Positions 50,329-60,551 of a DNA stretch of 64,000 bases are shown here, piece by piece. Position 1 is the stretch's first letter. Each line of letters starts with the position of its first letter. The translations under genes were made by a program, and so were the position numbers. The DNA lies in assembly GCF_000421565.1 (NCBI RefSeq), contig NZ_ATXG01000001.1:558001-622000 (forward strand). The letters are read 5' to 3'. This DNA comes from Agromyces subbeticus DSM 16689. Its GTDB lineage: Bacteria > Actinomycetota > Actinomycetes > Actinomycetales > Microbacteriaceae. The notes below the pieces were generated by a model. The model searched no databases and was not told the DNA's origin. It saw nothing but the letters and a program-made list of their open reading frames with translations.

Positions 50329-50891
50329 TCGTCGTCCTTCGGCATCTCCGGGAAGCCGGCCTCTTCGTTGCAGGCGTCCATGACCGCCGGGTCGATGTCG
50401 TCGGCGGGCATCGCCTGCATCGCGACCACGCCACCGTCGCTCGAGATCTCGGGGTCGGGGAAGTCGTAGCCGGCCTCGCGCATGCACGCAGCGAAGGCGA
50501 GCATCGCCTCGTTCATTTCGTCGGCGTCGGGCATGCCCGGCTGCACGGGCGGCTCGCCGACCTTCTCGATGCAGGTCTCGTGCGCCGCATCCATCGCCTC
50601 CATGTCGAGCTCGTCGACGTTGAGCGTCGCCGCTGAGTCGTCGCTCGTCTCGGTCGAGCTGGTGGTGCCGCTCATCGAGACGTCGACGCCCTGTTCCTTC
50701 ATGCAGTCGCCGAATTCGAGCGACCAGTCGTCATACTCGGCCTGGGCGTCGCCTGACGCGAGGTCGGCGCCGTCCGACGCGCCGTCCGACGCGTTGGGCG
50801 CGCACGCCGAGAGCGCGATCAGCAGGCCGATGCCGGTCAGGGCGAGCAGTGCACGCGCCCGGCGGGGTCGCGGCCTGGTGAGGTTCGTCAT
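50325..50891 (-). CDS. Lipoprotein with an internally repeated Cys motif, first in the exporter operon
   Basis: 188 residues, signal peptide ending in the lipobox LSAC. The mature part has two similar segments: FGDCMKEQGVDV and FAACMREAGYDFPDP, plus other Cys (ETCIEK, DACNEE), suggesting an ancient duplication and disulphides. Proteins with the ACMREAG-type motif commonly precede MacB-like exporters in actinobacteria. AAAGGAA precedes ATG 50891. Its role (cargo capture or sensing) is unknown. Confidence 0.8.
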   Translation of the reverse strand: MTNLTRPRPRRARALLALTGIGLLIALSACAPNASDGASDGADLASGDAQAEYDDWSLEFGDCMKEQGVDVSMSGTTSSTETSDDSAATLNVDELDMEAMDAAHETCIEKVGEPPVQPGMPDADEMNEAMLAFAACMREAGYDFPDPEISSDGGVVAMQAMPADDIDPAVMDACNEEAGFPEMPKDDE

Positions 50892-50934
50892 GGGAGTTCC
50901 TTTCGTCGCACCCTCGAAGGGCGGGGTCAGGTCC

Positions 50935-50977
50935 CAGCACACTCACAGCACGGTCGTAGGGGAGTAAAAGCCAGCAC
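50935..50977. promoter_or_regulatory. CAGCAC direct repeats between the exporter and two-component genes
   Basis: CAGCAC at 50935-50940, 50946-50951 and 50972-50977. The first two are 11 bp apart, the half-site spacing usual for OmpR-type response regulators. They lie 40 bp upstream of the lipoprotein start (leftward) and 80 bp from the response-regulator start. Confidence 0.4.
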
Positions 50978-51058
50978 TGACGAATTCCTTATGCCGGGCG
51001 CGCTTCACTGGAGTCCGGCACGCCTCACCCGAGGACTGCCGAGCAATGGAGGAGCCCC

Positions 51059-51727
51059 GTGCGCGTGCTGATCGTGGAAGACGAGCCCTACCTCGCCGAG
51101 GCCGTGCGAGCCGGACTCGCCCTCGAGGCCATCGCCGCCGACATCGCCGTCGACGGAGCGACCGCGCTCTTCGCGATCGACGTCAACGACTACGACGCGG
51201 TGCTGCTCGATCGCGATCTGCCCGGAATCCACGGCGACGAGGTGTGTCGCACGCTCGTGGCGCGCGAAGAACGTCCCGCGATCCTGATGCTCACGGCAGC
51301 CCGGCGCCTCGGCGACAAGGTCGGCGGTTTCGAGCTCGGCGCCGACGACTATCTCGCGAAGCCGTTCGAGTTCCCCGAACTCGTCGCGCGGGTGCGGGCG
51401 CTCGGGCGGCGCCGATTCACGGCGCTGCCGCCGCGACTCGAAGCGGCGGGAGTGACGCTCGACCCGTTCCGACGCGAGGTGTTCCGCGACGGGCGCTTCG
51501 TGCGCCTCAGCCGCAAGGAGTTCTCGGTGCTCGAGGTGCTGATGCGGGCGTCGGGTGGCGTGGTCAGCGCCGAGACACTGCTCGAGAAGGCGTGGGACGA
51601 GAACGCGAATCCGTTCACGAACTCGGTCAAGGTGACCATCTCGACGTTGCGCCGCAAGCTCGGCGAGCCGTGGATGATCCGCACCGACCCCGGTGCCGGC
51701 TACGCGATCGACGTGCCACGTGGCTGA
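51059..51727 (+). CDS. OmpR-type response regulator
   Basis: 222 residues. Receiver: VEDEPYLAEAV (acid pocket), phospho-acceptor Asp51 in VLLDRDLPG, and Lys in ADDYLAKPFEFPE. C-terminal winged helix: LSRKEFSVLEVLMRASGGVVSAETLLEKAW ... NSVKVTISTLRRKLG. GTG 51059 has GGAGG upstream. It overlaps the kinase gene by 8 bases and probably controls the divergent exporter operon. Confidence 0.93.
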   Translation: MRVLIVEDEPYLAEAVRAGLALEAIAADIAVDGATALFAIDVNDYDAVLLDRDLPGIHGDEVCRTLVAREERPAILMLTAARRLGDKVGGFELGADDYLAKPFEFPELVARVRALGRRRFTALPPRLEAAGVTLDPFRREVFRDGRFVRLSRKEFSVLEVLMRASGGVVSAETLLEKAWDENANPFTNSVKVTISTLRRKLGEPWMIRTDPGAGYAIDVPRG

Positions 51728-52949
51728 CGCCGCGGTGTCCGCGCCCCGCTCGTTCCGGTTAACGGTCCGAGCGCGACTCGCCCTCACCTACGCCGGACTG
51801 CTCACGATCGCCGGCGTCGTACTCCTCGCGATCATCGCCTTCTTCGTCGGCCTCGTGCCGACGTACGACTTCGTGGACGCCACCGCGCTCGACTCGACCG
51901 GCTACGGCATCGCGGAACCGGGCGTTCCGGCCGGTGAGGTGATGCCGAGCGAGGGCTGGATCGCGACCGACGAAGGGCTCGCCGCCGCGGCGACGACGGT
52001 GCCGGTCACGGTCGCCTCACGCTCCGACATGCTGCAGTTGCTGCTGTGGGTCTCGGGCGGCGCCCTCCTCGTGCTCGCCGCGGGTGGAACCTGGGCAGGA
52101 TGGTTCGTCGCGGGACGGATGCTGCGCCCGCTGCAGGAGGTCAATCGCGCAGCGCATCGTGCGGCCCGCGGACACCTTGACCATCGCATCGCACTCGCCG
52201 GCCCGCGCGACGAGATCACCGATCTCGCCGACACCTTCGACCAGATGCTCACCGAGCTCGAGCGCTCGCTCGGCGCGCACCGCCGGTTCGCGGCGAATGC
52301 CTCGCACGAGCTGCGCACGCCGCTCGCGACCACCCGAACGATGCTGGACGTCGCGATCAGCTCGCCCAGATCCTCCCGCGAACCCGGCCTACCCGACATC
52401 GCGCTGCTCGAGCGCCTGCGCGAGACGAACGAGCGCAGCATCGCGACTGTCGAAGCGCTGCTGGACCTCTCCGAAGCCGAGGCCGGAGCCGCGGCGACGG
52501 TGCCCGTCGAGCTCGCCGAGCTCGCGGCATCCATCGTCGACGATGCCAGGCCCGAGGCCGCGCTGGCCGACGTGCGAATCGAACTGGCCACCTCGCCCGA
52601 GACGATCTCGGGCGATGAGGTGCTGCTCAGGCAGATGCTCGCGAACCTCGTGCAGAACGCGATCCGGCACAACGTGCCCGGCGGCGTCGTTCGGGTGTCG
52701 ACCCGCTCGTCGAGCCGGTGGACGACGATCGAGGTGGCGAACAGCGGAGACGTGCTCGAATCGGCGACGGTCGCCGAGCTGACCGCGCCGTTCTATCGGG
52801 TGCGGGGTCGCACGACCGCGGCCTCTCAACGCGGCAGGGGCCTCGGCCTGTCGATCGTCGAGGCGATCGCCGCGCGGCACGGCGCGACCCTGCACCTCGC
52901 GCCGCGGGTCAACGGCGGGCTGCGGGTCGCAGTGCGGTTCCCGCGCTGA
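51720..52949 (+). CDS. Sensor histidine kinase
   Basis: 409 residues: TM1 (LALTYAGLLTIAGVVLLAIIAFFVGLV), a short extracytoplasmic part of about 65 residues, TM2 (LLLWVSGGALLVLAAGGTWAGWFVAG), HAMP (RPLQEVNRAAHRAARG), HisKA with FAANASHELRTPLATTRTML, and HATPase with N box NLVQNAIRHN and G box QRGRGLGLSIVEAIAARHGA. It is likely to sense envelope stress or an exporter substrate and to phosphorylate the adjacent regulator. Confidence 0.93.
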   Translation: MADAAVSAPRSFRLTVRARLALTYAGLLTIAGVVLLAIIAFFVGLVPTYDFVDATALDSTGYGIAEPGVPAGEVMPSEGWIATDEGLAAAATTVPVTVASRSDMLQLLLWVSGGALLVLAAGGTWAGWFVAGRMLRPLQEVNRAAHRAARGHLDHRIALAGPRDEITDLADTFDQMLTELERSLGAHRRFAANASHELRTPLATTRTMLDVAISSPRSSREPGLPDIALLERLRETNERSIATVEALLDLSEAEAGAAATVPVELAELAASIVDDARPEAALADVRIELATSPETISGDEVLLRQMLANLVQNAIRHNVPGGVVRVSTRSSSRWTTIEVANSGDVLESATVAELTAPFYRVRGRTTAASQRGRGLGLSIVEAIAARHGATLHLAPRVNGGLRVAVRFPR

Positions 52950-52984
52950 GCGCGCTGAGCGGCGCTGAGTCCTCAACGCGCCGC

Positions 52985-53020
52985 GCGTTCTTCCGCGGCG
53001 CAGAAAGAACGCGAAAGTTC
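52985..53020 (+). promoter_or_regulatory. Operator-like repeats upstream of aceA
   Basis: GCGTTCTT (52985-52992) and AAGAACGC (53005-53012) form an inverted repeat, and GAAC-GCGAAA-GTTC follows (53007-53020). The rc, GAACTTTCGC, resembles the AACTTTGC core of RamB sites in corynebacteria. It is 129 bp upstream of the aceA start. Confidence 0.45.
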
Positions 53021-53148
53021 ACCCCGAGATCATTGGTTCGAGGGTGTCGAGCGGGCGCAGTGTGGATGCCAGGCACCCCGAACGACGTCGAGTGAGACGC
53101 CGAACGGGAGTCACCGAAGCATCCGCTCAGCACCACTCGGAGGACACC

Positions 53149-54480
53149 ATGACGACGACGAACCGCCCCGGCGACCAGACCCAGACCGCTGCCGAGCTGC
53201 AGCTCGAGTGGGACGCCGACCCGCGCTGGGAGGGCGTGAGCCGCGACTACACCGCCGCCGACGTCGTCGTACTTCGCGGCCCGGTTCGCGAGGAGCGCAC
53301 GCTCGCCAAGCGCGGCGCCGAGCGCCTGTGGCAGGACATCCAGCAGAACACCGGCACAGCGTTCGCGCCGCAGGATGACCCGCAGTGGTCGGCCGCGCTC
53401 GGTGCCCTCACCGGCAACCAGGCCGTGCAGCAGGTGCGCGCCGGCCTCAAGGCGATCTACCTCAGCGGCTGGCAGGTCGCCGCCGACGCGAACCTCTCTG
53501 GCCAGACCTATCCCGACCAGTCGCTCTACCCCGCGAACTCGGTGCCCGCCGTCGTGCGCCGCATCAACAACGCGCTGCTGCGGGCCGGGCAGATCGAGTA
53601 CGGCAACGAGGCGCAGACCGGCGTCTCCGACTGGATGGCCCCCATCGTCGCCGACGCCGAGGCCGGCTTCGGCGGCCCGCTCAACGCCTACGAGCTCATG
53701 CACCAGATGATCGAGGCGGGCGCCGCGGGCGTGCACTGGGAGGACCAGCTCGCGAGCGAGAAGAAGTGCGGCCACATGGGCGGCAAGGTGCTCGTGCCGA
53801 CGGCGCAGCACATCCGCACGATCAATGCGGCGAGGCTGGCGGCGGACGTCGCCGGCGTGCCGTCGATCATCATCGCCCGCACCGACGCCCTCGCCGCGAC
53901 GCTGCTCACGAGCGACCACGACGAACGCGACCGCCCCTTCGTGACGGGCGAGCGCACCGCCGAGGGCTTCTACGAGGTGCAGAACGGCATCGAGCCGGTC
54001 ATCGCCCGTGGGCTCGCCTACGCCGAGTACGCCGACCTGCTCTGGGTCGAGTCGGCCGAGCCCGACCTCGACCTCGCGCGCCGGTTCGCCGAGGCCGTGC
54101 ACGCGAAGTTCCCCGGCAAGCGCCTGAGCTACAACTGCTCGCCCTCGTTCAACTGGAAGCGCCACCTCGACGACGACCAGATCGCGAAGTTCCAGCGCGA
54201 GCTCGCATCGATGGGCTACGCGTTCCAGTTCATCACCCTCGCGGGCTTCCACGCCCTCAACCACTCCATGTTCACGCTCGCGAAGGACTACAACGAGCGG
54301 CACATGAGCGCCTACGTCGAACTCCAGGAGGCGGAATTCGCCTCGGAGAAGCACGGCTACACCGCCACGCGCCACCAGCGCGAGGTCGGCACCGGCTACT
54401 TCGACCAGATCGCCACCGCGCTGAACCCCACCAGCGCAACGCTCGCCCTCGTCGGATCGACCGAGGAAGACCAGTTCTGA
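53149..54480 (+). CDS. aceA: Isocitrate lyase
   Basis: First step of the glyoxylate shunt: isocitrate to glyoxylate and succinate, needed on acetate and fatty acids. 443 residues. The catalytic motif KKCGHMGGK (about residue 203) with the active-site Cys is present, with [55 protein letters not shown] and [19 protein letters not shown] precedes ATG 53149. Next is aceB, separated only by a repeat. Confidence 0.98.
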   Translation: MTTTNRPGDQTQTAAELQLEWDADPRWEGVSRDYTAADVVVLRGPVREERTLAKRGAERLWQDIQQNTGTAFAPQDDPQWSAALGALTGNQAVQQVRAGLKAIYLSGWQVAADANLSGQTYPDQSLYPANSVPAVVRRINNALLRAGQIEYGNEAQTGVSDWMAPIVADAEAGFGGPLNAYELMHQMIEAGAAGVHWEDQLASEKKCGHMGGKVLVPTAQHIRTINAARLAADVAGVPSIIIARTDALAATLLTSDHDERDRPFVTGERTAEGFYEVQNGIEPVIARGLAYAEYADLLWVESAEPDLDLARRFAEAVHAKFPGKRLSYNCSPSFNWKRHLDDDQIAKFQRELASMGYAFQFITLAGFHALNHSMFTLAKDYNERHMSAYVELQEAEFASEKHGYTATRHQREVGTGYFDQIATALNPTSATLALVGSTEEDQF

Positions 54481-54490
54481 CTCATCCGCT

Positions 54491-54564
54491 GGTCGAGTAG
54501 GCGCGCCAGCGCCGTATCGAGACCTGGTGACCGGGTCTCGATACGCGCTTCGCGCTACTCGACC
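54491..54564. repeat. GGTCGAGTAG inverted repeat, copy 5 (aceA-aceB)
   Basis: 74 bp: GGTCGAGTAG ... CTACTCGACC with CGTATCGAGACC and GGTCTCGATACG arms. It lies 10 bases after aceA and 23 before aceB, so it may reduce readthrough. Confidence 0.95.
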
Positions 54565-54587
54565 GACGAACCGAAGGAGACACGATC

Positions 54588-56297
<1,710 letters not shown>

Positions 56298-56304
56298 GGC
56301 TCAG

Positions 56305-56371
56305 CCCGAAGGGGCCGGCCCGACCGCATCCGGCGATCCCGGAAGGTGCAACGGCCGGGGCGGCCCCTTCG
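56305..56371 (+). terminator. Long hairpin after aceB
   Basis: CGAAGGGGCCG (56305-56315) pairs with CGGCCCCTTCG (56361-56371); the loop of about 45 bases contains further GC pairs. No T tract. Confidence 0.6.
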
Positions 56372-56398
56372 TGCTGCCAGTGACCTCTGCCAGAATCG

Positions 56399-56992
56399 AT
56401 GCTCGTGACCCAGACGACAGAGACCACCGTGCGCATCAGGCCCGCCGAGCCGACGGATGCCGCAGCGCTCTCGGCGCTCGCCGCCGCGACCTTTCCGCTC
56501 GCCTGCCCGCCGCACACCACGGCTGAGGCGATCGCGGCCTTCATCGCCGAGCACTTCGGTGTCGGCCACTTCGCGGGCTATCTCGCCGACCGCGACCGCA
56601 TCCTCCTCGTGGCGGAGGAGCCGGCGACGGATGCCGCGGGCGAGCCCCGGCTCGTCGGATACACGATGCTCGTCGCGGGCGAACCGGCCGATGCCGATGC
56701 CGCACGGGCGGTCGCGGCTCGGCCGGCGATCGAGTTCAGCAAGGTGTACGTGCTGGCCGATGCGCACGGCACCGGCACGGGTGCCGCGCTCATGCGCACC
56801 TCCCTCGAGGCGGCGCAGGCGAGCGGCGCAGCGACCGCCTGGCTCGGCGTCAACGAGGAGAACGCGCGAGCGATCGCCTTCTACGAGCGCCACGGGTTCG
56901 CGAAGGTCGGCCGCAAGCACTTCACCGTCGGCGGCCGCGTCGAAGACGACTGGGTGTTCGAGCGCCCGCTCGCCGTCCCGCCGGTCGAGTAG
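56399..56992 (+). CDS. GNAT-family N-acetyltransferase
   Basis: 197 residues. Acetyl-CoA-dependent acetyltransferase fold: VRIRPAEPTDAAALSALAAATFPLACPPHTTAEAI, EFSKVYVLADAHGTGTGAALMRTSLEAAQASGAATAWLGVNEENARAIAFYERHGFAKVGRKHFTVGGRVEDDWVFER (in parts, with the acetyl-CoA Gly loop GTGTGAAL). ATG 56399 or GTG 56405 could be the start. The last residues PPVE and the TAG stop come from the edge of a repeat copy. Substrate unknown. Confidence 0.87.
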   Translation: MLVTQTTETTVRIRPAEPTDAAALSALAAATFPLACPPHTTAEAIAAFIAEHFGVGHFAGYLADRDRILLVAEEPATDAAGEPRLVGYTMLVAGEPADADAARAVAARPAIEFSKVYVLADAHGTGTGAALMRTSLEAAQASGAATAWLGVNEENARAIAFYERHGFAKVGRKHFTVGGRVEDDWVFERPLAVPPVE

Positions 56993-57091
56993 GCGCTCCA
57001 GCGCGCCACACCGCCGGTCGAGTAGGCGCTCCAGCGCCGTATCGAGACCACGCGACGGGTCTCGATACGCTCCTGCGTCGCTACTCGACCG
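56981..57091. repeat. GGTCGAGTAG inverted repeat, tandem copy 6 (GNAT - MFS)
   Basis: A short left arm CCGGTCGAGTAG + GGCGCTCCAGCGCG at 56981-57006, then a complete copy from 57015 to 57091. The TAG of the GNAT gene (56990-56992) and, on the other strand, the TAG of the MFS gene (57081-57083) are both in repeat sequence. Confidence 0.93.
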
Positions 57092-58463
57092 GCGGGTGGG
57101 TCGCGCCGATCGTGCGCGCCGCATGGCGCGCGATCCACCAGATGCCGAGGCCAGAGGCGAGGAAGATCCCGCTGAGCACGACCCAGCCCGAGAACCCGTG
57201 CTCGATCGCGGTCGCGTTCACGACGAGGGGTGCGGCGAGCGCGCCGACCGAGTAGCCCATGCCGAACACGCCCTGGTAGCTGCCGGCCTGCACGGGGTCG
57301 GCGAGCTCGAAGCTCAACCCCCATCCACCGGCCTGGGAGAGCACCTCGGCGAAGGCGTGCGCGACCGCGGCGAGCACGAGCACGGCGACGGCGAAGCCGA
57401 CCGGCAGCCCCGCCGCCGCCGCGTAGATGATGCACGCCGCCGCCATCAGCCACGCCGCGATGCCCGAGACCCGGGCCGCGACCCGGAGATCGTGCGTGCC
57501 ACGCGAGAGGGGCACCTGGAAGATCACGACGATCACGGTGTTGAGGATGAGGAGCGCCGCGACCAGGGCTTCGGGCGCCGTGGTCTCGCGCGCGATCCAG
57601 AGCGGCACCCCGAGCTCGGCCACTCCGAACTGCATGCCGAAGACGGCGCTGATCGCCGTGAAGAGCAGGTAACGGGGGTCGCGCCAGGGGGAGTGCCGTC
57701 GCCACATCCGCCGTTCGGCGGCGGCGGCCGCAGCGCTCGCCGCCGCATCGAAGGAGCCGGTCGCGGTGGTCACTGTCGCGACCGGCGGGCGGTTGGGTGC
57801 GTCGACATGGGCCGGCAGCTTCACGAGCTGCACGATGCCGAGCAGGTAGAGCAGGCCGGCGCCGATGATGAGTGCGCGGTAGGCCTCTGCCGAGCCGATG
57901 GCGAGGGCGAGCGCACCGAGCCCTGATCCGGCGGCGATCGCGATGTTGGTGACCGTACGCAGCACCGCACGGGCGTGCACCCGGCCGTCGCCCTCGAATC
58001 CGCGAGCGATGATCGCCGAGCGGGTCGAGTTGGCAGCCTGCTCGAAGGTGCCGCAGATCACGGCGATGACGAGCGCGCTGATGAAGTCGCCGGCGAAGAC
58101 GTAGGCGATCAGCGCCACGCCCTCGATCGCGGTGAATCCGATCAGCAGTCGCTTGGCGCTGAACCGGTCGGCGAGCCAGCCTCCGGCGAAGGAGGCGACG
58201 ACGCCAGCCGCGCTCGCCGCGGCGAGCACGATCGCGACCTCGTGCGGGGCGAGCCCGACGATGAACGTGAAGTACAGCACCGTGACGGTGAGGAAGATGC
58301 CGCGGCCGACCCGTGAGATCAGGGTCGCGCCGACGAGGATGCGCAGCACCGGATCGGAGACGGATGCCGCGATGCGGGCCGCGAACGATCGCTTGGCGGG
58401 AAGCTCGGGGTCGACGGTCGGGATCGTGCCGGTGTCTTCGGACGGTGCTGCGGTAGGGCTCAC
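57081..58463 (-). CDS. MFS transporter
   Basis: 460 residues and about 12 helices: ILVGATLISRVGRGIFLTVTVLYF, the loop GGWLADRFSAKRLLIGF (A-loop GXXXDR), and ALVIAVICGTFEQAANSTRSAIIARGF; a central loop (210-255) contains AAASAAAAAAERRMWRR. Drug-type major facilitator, proton-coupled, substrate unknown. Its last four residues PPVE and stop come from the repeat. It starts with GTG 58463, divergent from an ArsR-type gene 56 bases away that probably represses it. Confidence 0.85.
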   Translation of the reverse strand: MSPTAAPSEDTGTIPTVDPELPAKRSFAARIAASVSDPVLRILVGATLISRVGRGIFLTVTVLYFTFIVGLAPHEVAIVLAAASAAGVVASFAGGWLADRFSAKRLLIGFTAIEGVALIAYVFAGDFISALVIAVICGTFEQAANSTRSAIIARGFEGDGRVHARAVLRTVTNIAIAAGSGLGALALAIGSAEAYRALIIGAGLLYLLGIVQLVKLPAHVDAPNRPPVATVTTATGSFDAAASAAAAAAERRMWRRHSPWRDPRYLLFTAISAVFGMQFGVAELGVPLWIARETTAPEALVAALLILNTVIVVIFQVPLSRGTHDLRVAARVSGIAAWLMAAACIIYAAAAGLPVGFAVAVLVLAAVAHAFAEVLSQAGGWGLSFELADPVQAGSYQGVFGMGYSVGALAAPLVVNATAIEHGFSGWVVLSGIFLASGLGIWWIARHAARTIGATHPPVE

Positions 58464-58506
58464 TCGTCCATTTCTCGCAGACCCGGCACCGTGGCGAAAT
58501 TGATGT

Positions 58507-58517
58507 AGCGTTACGCT
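58507..58517. promoter_or_regulatory. Operator-like palindrome in the ArsR/MFS spacer
   Basis: AGCGT-T-ACGCT, a perfect 11-base inverted repeat directly before the ArsR start codon (ATG 58520). The -10-like TAGCGT (58506-58511) is inside it, so repressor binding would block transcription of a leaderless mRNA. Confidence 0.55.
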
Positions 58518-58519
58518 TC

Positions 58520-59479
58520 ATGTTGCGATACGTGCTGAGCGAAGGGGATGTCGCGGCGGTGCGTTTCGGCATCTCGCCGCTGTGCGAGCTGGGGCTGTCG
58601 CTGCGCGCCATCGACGACCCCTCCCGCTTCCCGCTGCAGTTGCCGTGGCTGCGCCGCACCGAGCAGGCGCGCGCCGACCTCGACATCGAGGCACTGCGCG
58701 GGCTGATCGACGGGCGACTCTGGACGCCCGACTTCCTGAACCCGCGGCCCGAGTCGCCGCTGACCCGCCTCGATGACGAGTTCGAGCAGTTGCGCGCGAC
58801 CCCTCCCGACATCTTCCTCGCCGACCTGGTCGCGGTGCACGGGCATGTGCCGCCGGTCTTCGCGGGATCGCCGAAGGCCGCCATCCGGCGCATCGTGCGG
58901 GCCCTGCAAGAACTCTGGGACGCCTCGTTCGCTCCCTACTGGCCGCGCATGCGCGCCGTGCTCGAGGCCGACGTCGTGCACCGGGGCCGGCAGATCGCGC
59001 AGAGCGGGCTCTCGACGATGCTGAACGGCATCTCGTCGACGGTCGACTACGAGGGCGGTGTCGTGTCAGTGCACCTCAGAGACCCTGCCGACCGCGAGCA
59101 GCGCATCGACGGCCTCGGGCTCACGCTCGTGCCGACGATGTTCACCCGCCGGGGCTCGGCCCCCGTCGGCGACGGCCCCCCGATGATCATGTATCCGGCC
59201 CGCGGACAGGGCGCGCTCTGGGAGACCGAGCAGGTGGCGAACCCCGCAGCGGTCGCCGCGATCCTCGGCCAGACCCGGGCGAGCCTGCTCTCCGCGCTCG
59301 GCGATCCGGCGTCGTCGACCGAGCTCGGCGTACGTTTCGGGGTGACCCCGTCAGCCGTGAACCAGCACCTGCGGGCGCTTCGCGACGCCGGCCTGCTCGT
59401 CTCGACGCGCTACGGCCACAGCGTGCTCTACCTGCGCAGCGAACTCGGCAGCGCCCTGCTCGACGCCCGGGCCGGCTGA
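58520..59479 (+). CDS. ArsR-type regulator with DUF5937-like N-terminus
   Basis: 319 residues. The N-terminal part (RYVLSEGDVAAVRFGISPLCELGLSLRAIDDP) matches the DUF5937-type domain of actinobacterial ArsR-related regulators; the C-terminal winged helix is at about 250-310 (LLSALGDPASSTELGVRFGVTPSAVNQHLRALRDAGLLVSTRYGHSVLYL in parts). ATG 58520 has a TAnnnT box 8 bases upstream and no ribosome site, so leaderless. Convergent with the quinone oxidoreductase gene. Confidence 0.88.
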   Translation: MLRYVLSEGDVAAVRFGISPLCELGLSLRAIDDPSRFPLQLPWLRRTEQARADLDIEALRGLIDGRLWTPDFLNPRPESPLTRLDDEFEQLRATPPDIFLADLVAVHGHVPPVFAGSPKAAIRRIVRALQELWDASFAPYWPRMRAVLEADVVHRGRQIAQSGLSTMLNGISSTVDYEGGVVSVHLRDPADREQRIDGLGLTLVPTMFTRRGSAPVGDGPPMIMYPARGQGALWETEQVANPAAVAAILGQTRASLLSALGDPASSTELGVRFGVTPSAVNQHLRALRDAGLLVSTRYGHSVLYLRSELGSALLDARAG

Positions 59480-59489
59480 GCCTCGAGCC

Positions 59490-60452
59490 TCACGCGGGGT
59501 CGGGCATCACCCGCAGCACGAGCTTGCCGCGCACGTGCCCGGCCTCGATCAGGCGGTGCGCTTCGGCGCCCTGCTCGAGCGGCAACTCCTGCTCGACGTG
59601 CACGCGCACCGCACCGTCGTCGATGAGGCGCGTGATCACCGAGAGGGTGCGGGCGTCGGGTGCGACCGAATAACCGGTCGAGCGGATGCCGCGGGCCGCG
59701 GCCTCCTCGGCCATGGTCGGCCATGATCCCGTCGGCACCGTCACGATGAGCCCGCCAGGCCGCAACGCGTCGAGCGAACGAGTCCCCGTGGCATCCGTGA
59801 CATTGCCGATCAGGTCGATGACCACGTCTTGGTCGGTGGCGACCTCTTCGAATCGTTCGGTCGTGTAGTCGATGACGCGACGTGCGCCGAGCTCGCGCAC
59901 GAAGTCGGCGTTGCGACCCGACGCGGTCGCGGTGACGATGGCACCGAAGTAGGCCGCGAACTGCACCGCGAAATGGCCGACGCCGCCCGCGGCGGCATGG
60001 ATCAGCACTCGCTGGCCGTCGTGCACTCGCGCCGTGTCGACGACGGCGCCCCACGCCGTGAGCGCCGCGAGCGGCACCGCGGCCGCCTCGGCGAACGAGA
60101 GTGACACGGGCATGCGCGTGACGCTCATCGAGCTCACCGAGATCAGTTCGGCATAGCTGCCGCCGACTCGGGGCACCCGGCCCATGCCGTAGACCCGATC
60201 ACCGGGCTGCAGTGGATGCGCCGTGTACGGCACCGCCTCGACGACACCGGCGAAATCGCCGCCGAGCACGGCCGGGTACGCGGGGATCGCCCCGGCGACG
60301 CCTCGGCCGGCACGGGTCTTCGCGTCGATCGGGTTCACGCCCGCCGCGACGATCCGCACGAGCACCTCGTCGCTGACCCGCCTCGGGTCGGGTACCTCGG
60401 CCAGGTGCAACTCGTCGGCACCGCCCGTCTGATCGATCACCAAAGCCCGCAT
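59490..60452 (-). CDS. Zinc-independent medium-chain dehydrogenase (quinone oxidoreductase-like)
   Basis: 320 residues. GroES-like start (MRALVIDQTGGADELHLAEVPDPRR), then RVLIHAAAGGVGHFAVQFAAYFGA (NADPH site), VIDYTTERFEEV and DVVIDLIGN. No zinc-ligand Cys/His set, so it is a QOR-type NADPH-dependent reductase. GGAGGGTG precedes ATG 60452. The opposite-strand Pr6Pr gene begins 100 bp away. Confidence 0.9.
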   Translation of the reverse strand: MRALVIDQTGGADELHLAEVPDPRRVSDEVLVRIVAAGVNPIDAKTRAGRGVAGAIPAYPAVLGGDFAGVVEAVPYTAHPLQPGDRVYGMGRVPRVGGSYAELISVSSMSVTRMPVSLSFAEAAAVPLAALTAWGAVVDTARVHDGQRVLIHAAAGGVGHFAVQFAAYFGAIVTATASGRNADFVRELGARRVIDYTTERFEEVATDQDVVIDLIGNVTDATGTRSLDALRPGGLIVTVPTGSWPTMAEEAAARGIRSTGYSVAPDARTLSVITRLIDDGAVRVHVEQELPLEQGAEAHRLIEAGHVRGKLVLRVMPDPA

Positions 60453-60474
60453 CGACACACCCTCCGTGATTCGT

Positions 60475-60503
60475 CTTCGCACGATAGTCGCTCTCGCTAT
60501 GAT
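60475..60503 (+). promoter_or_regulatory. Promoter of the second Pr6Pr-like gene
   Basis: TATGAT at 60498-60503 is a good -10; a weak -35 (TTCGCA at 60476-60481, spacing 16) lies upstream. Transcription would start near 60510, 40 bases from ATG 60552. Confidence 0.5.
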
Positions 60504-60551
60504 CGCACCGACCCCCGGTGGCGGGTGGCGTCGGTGAACAGGGGAGTGCGC

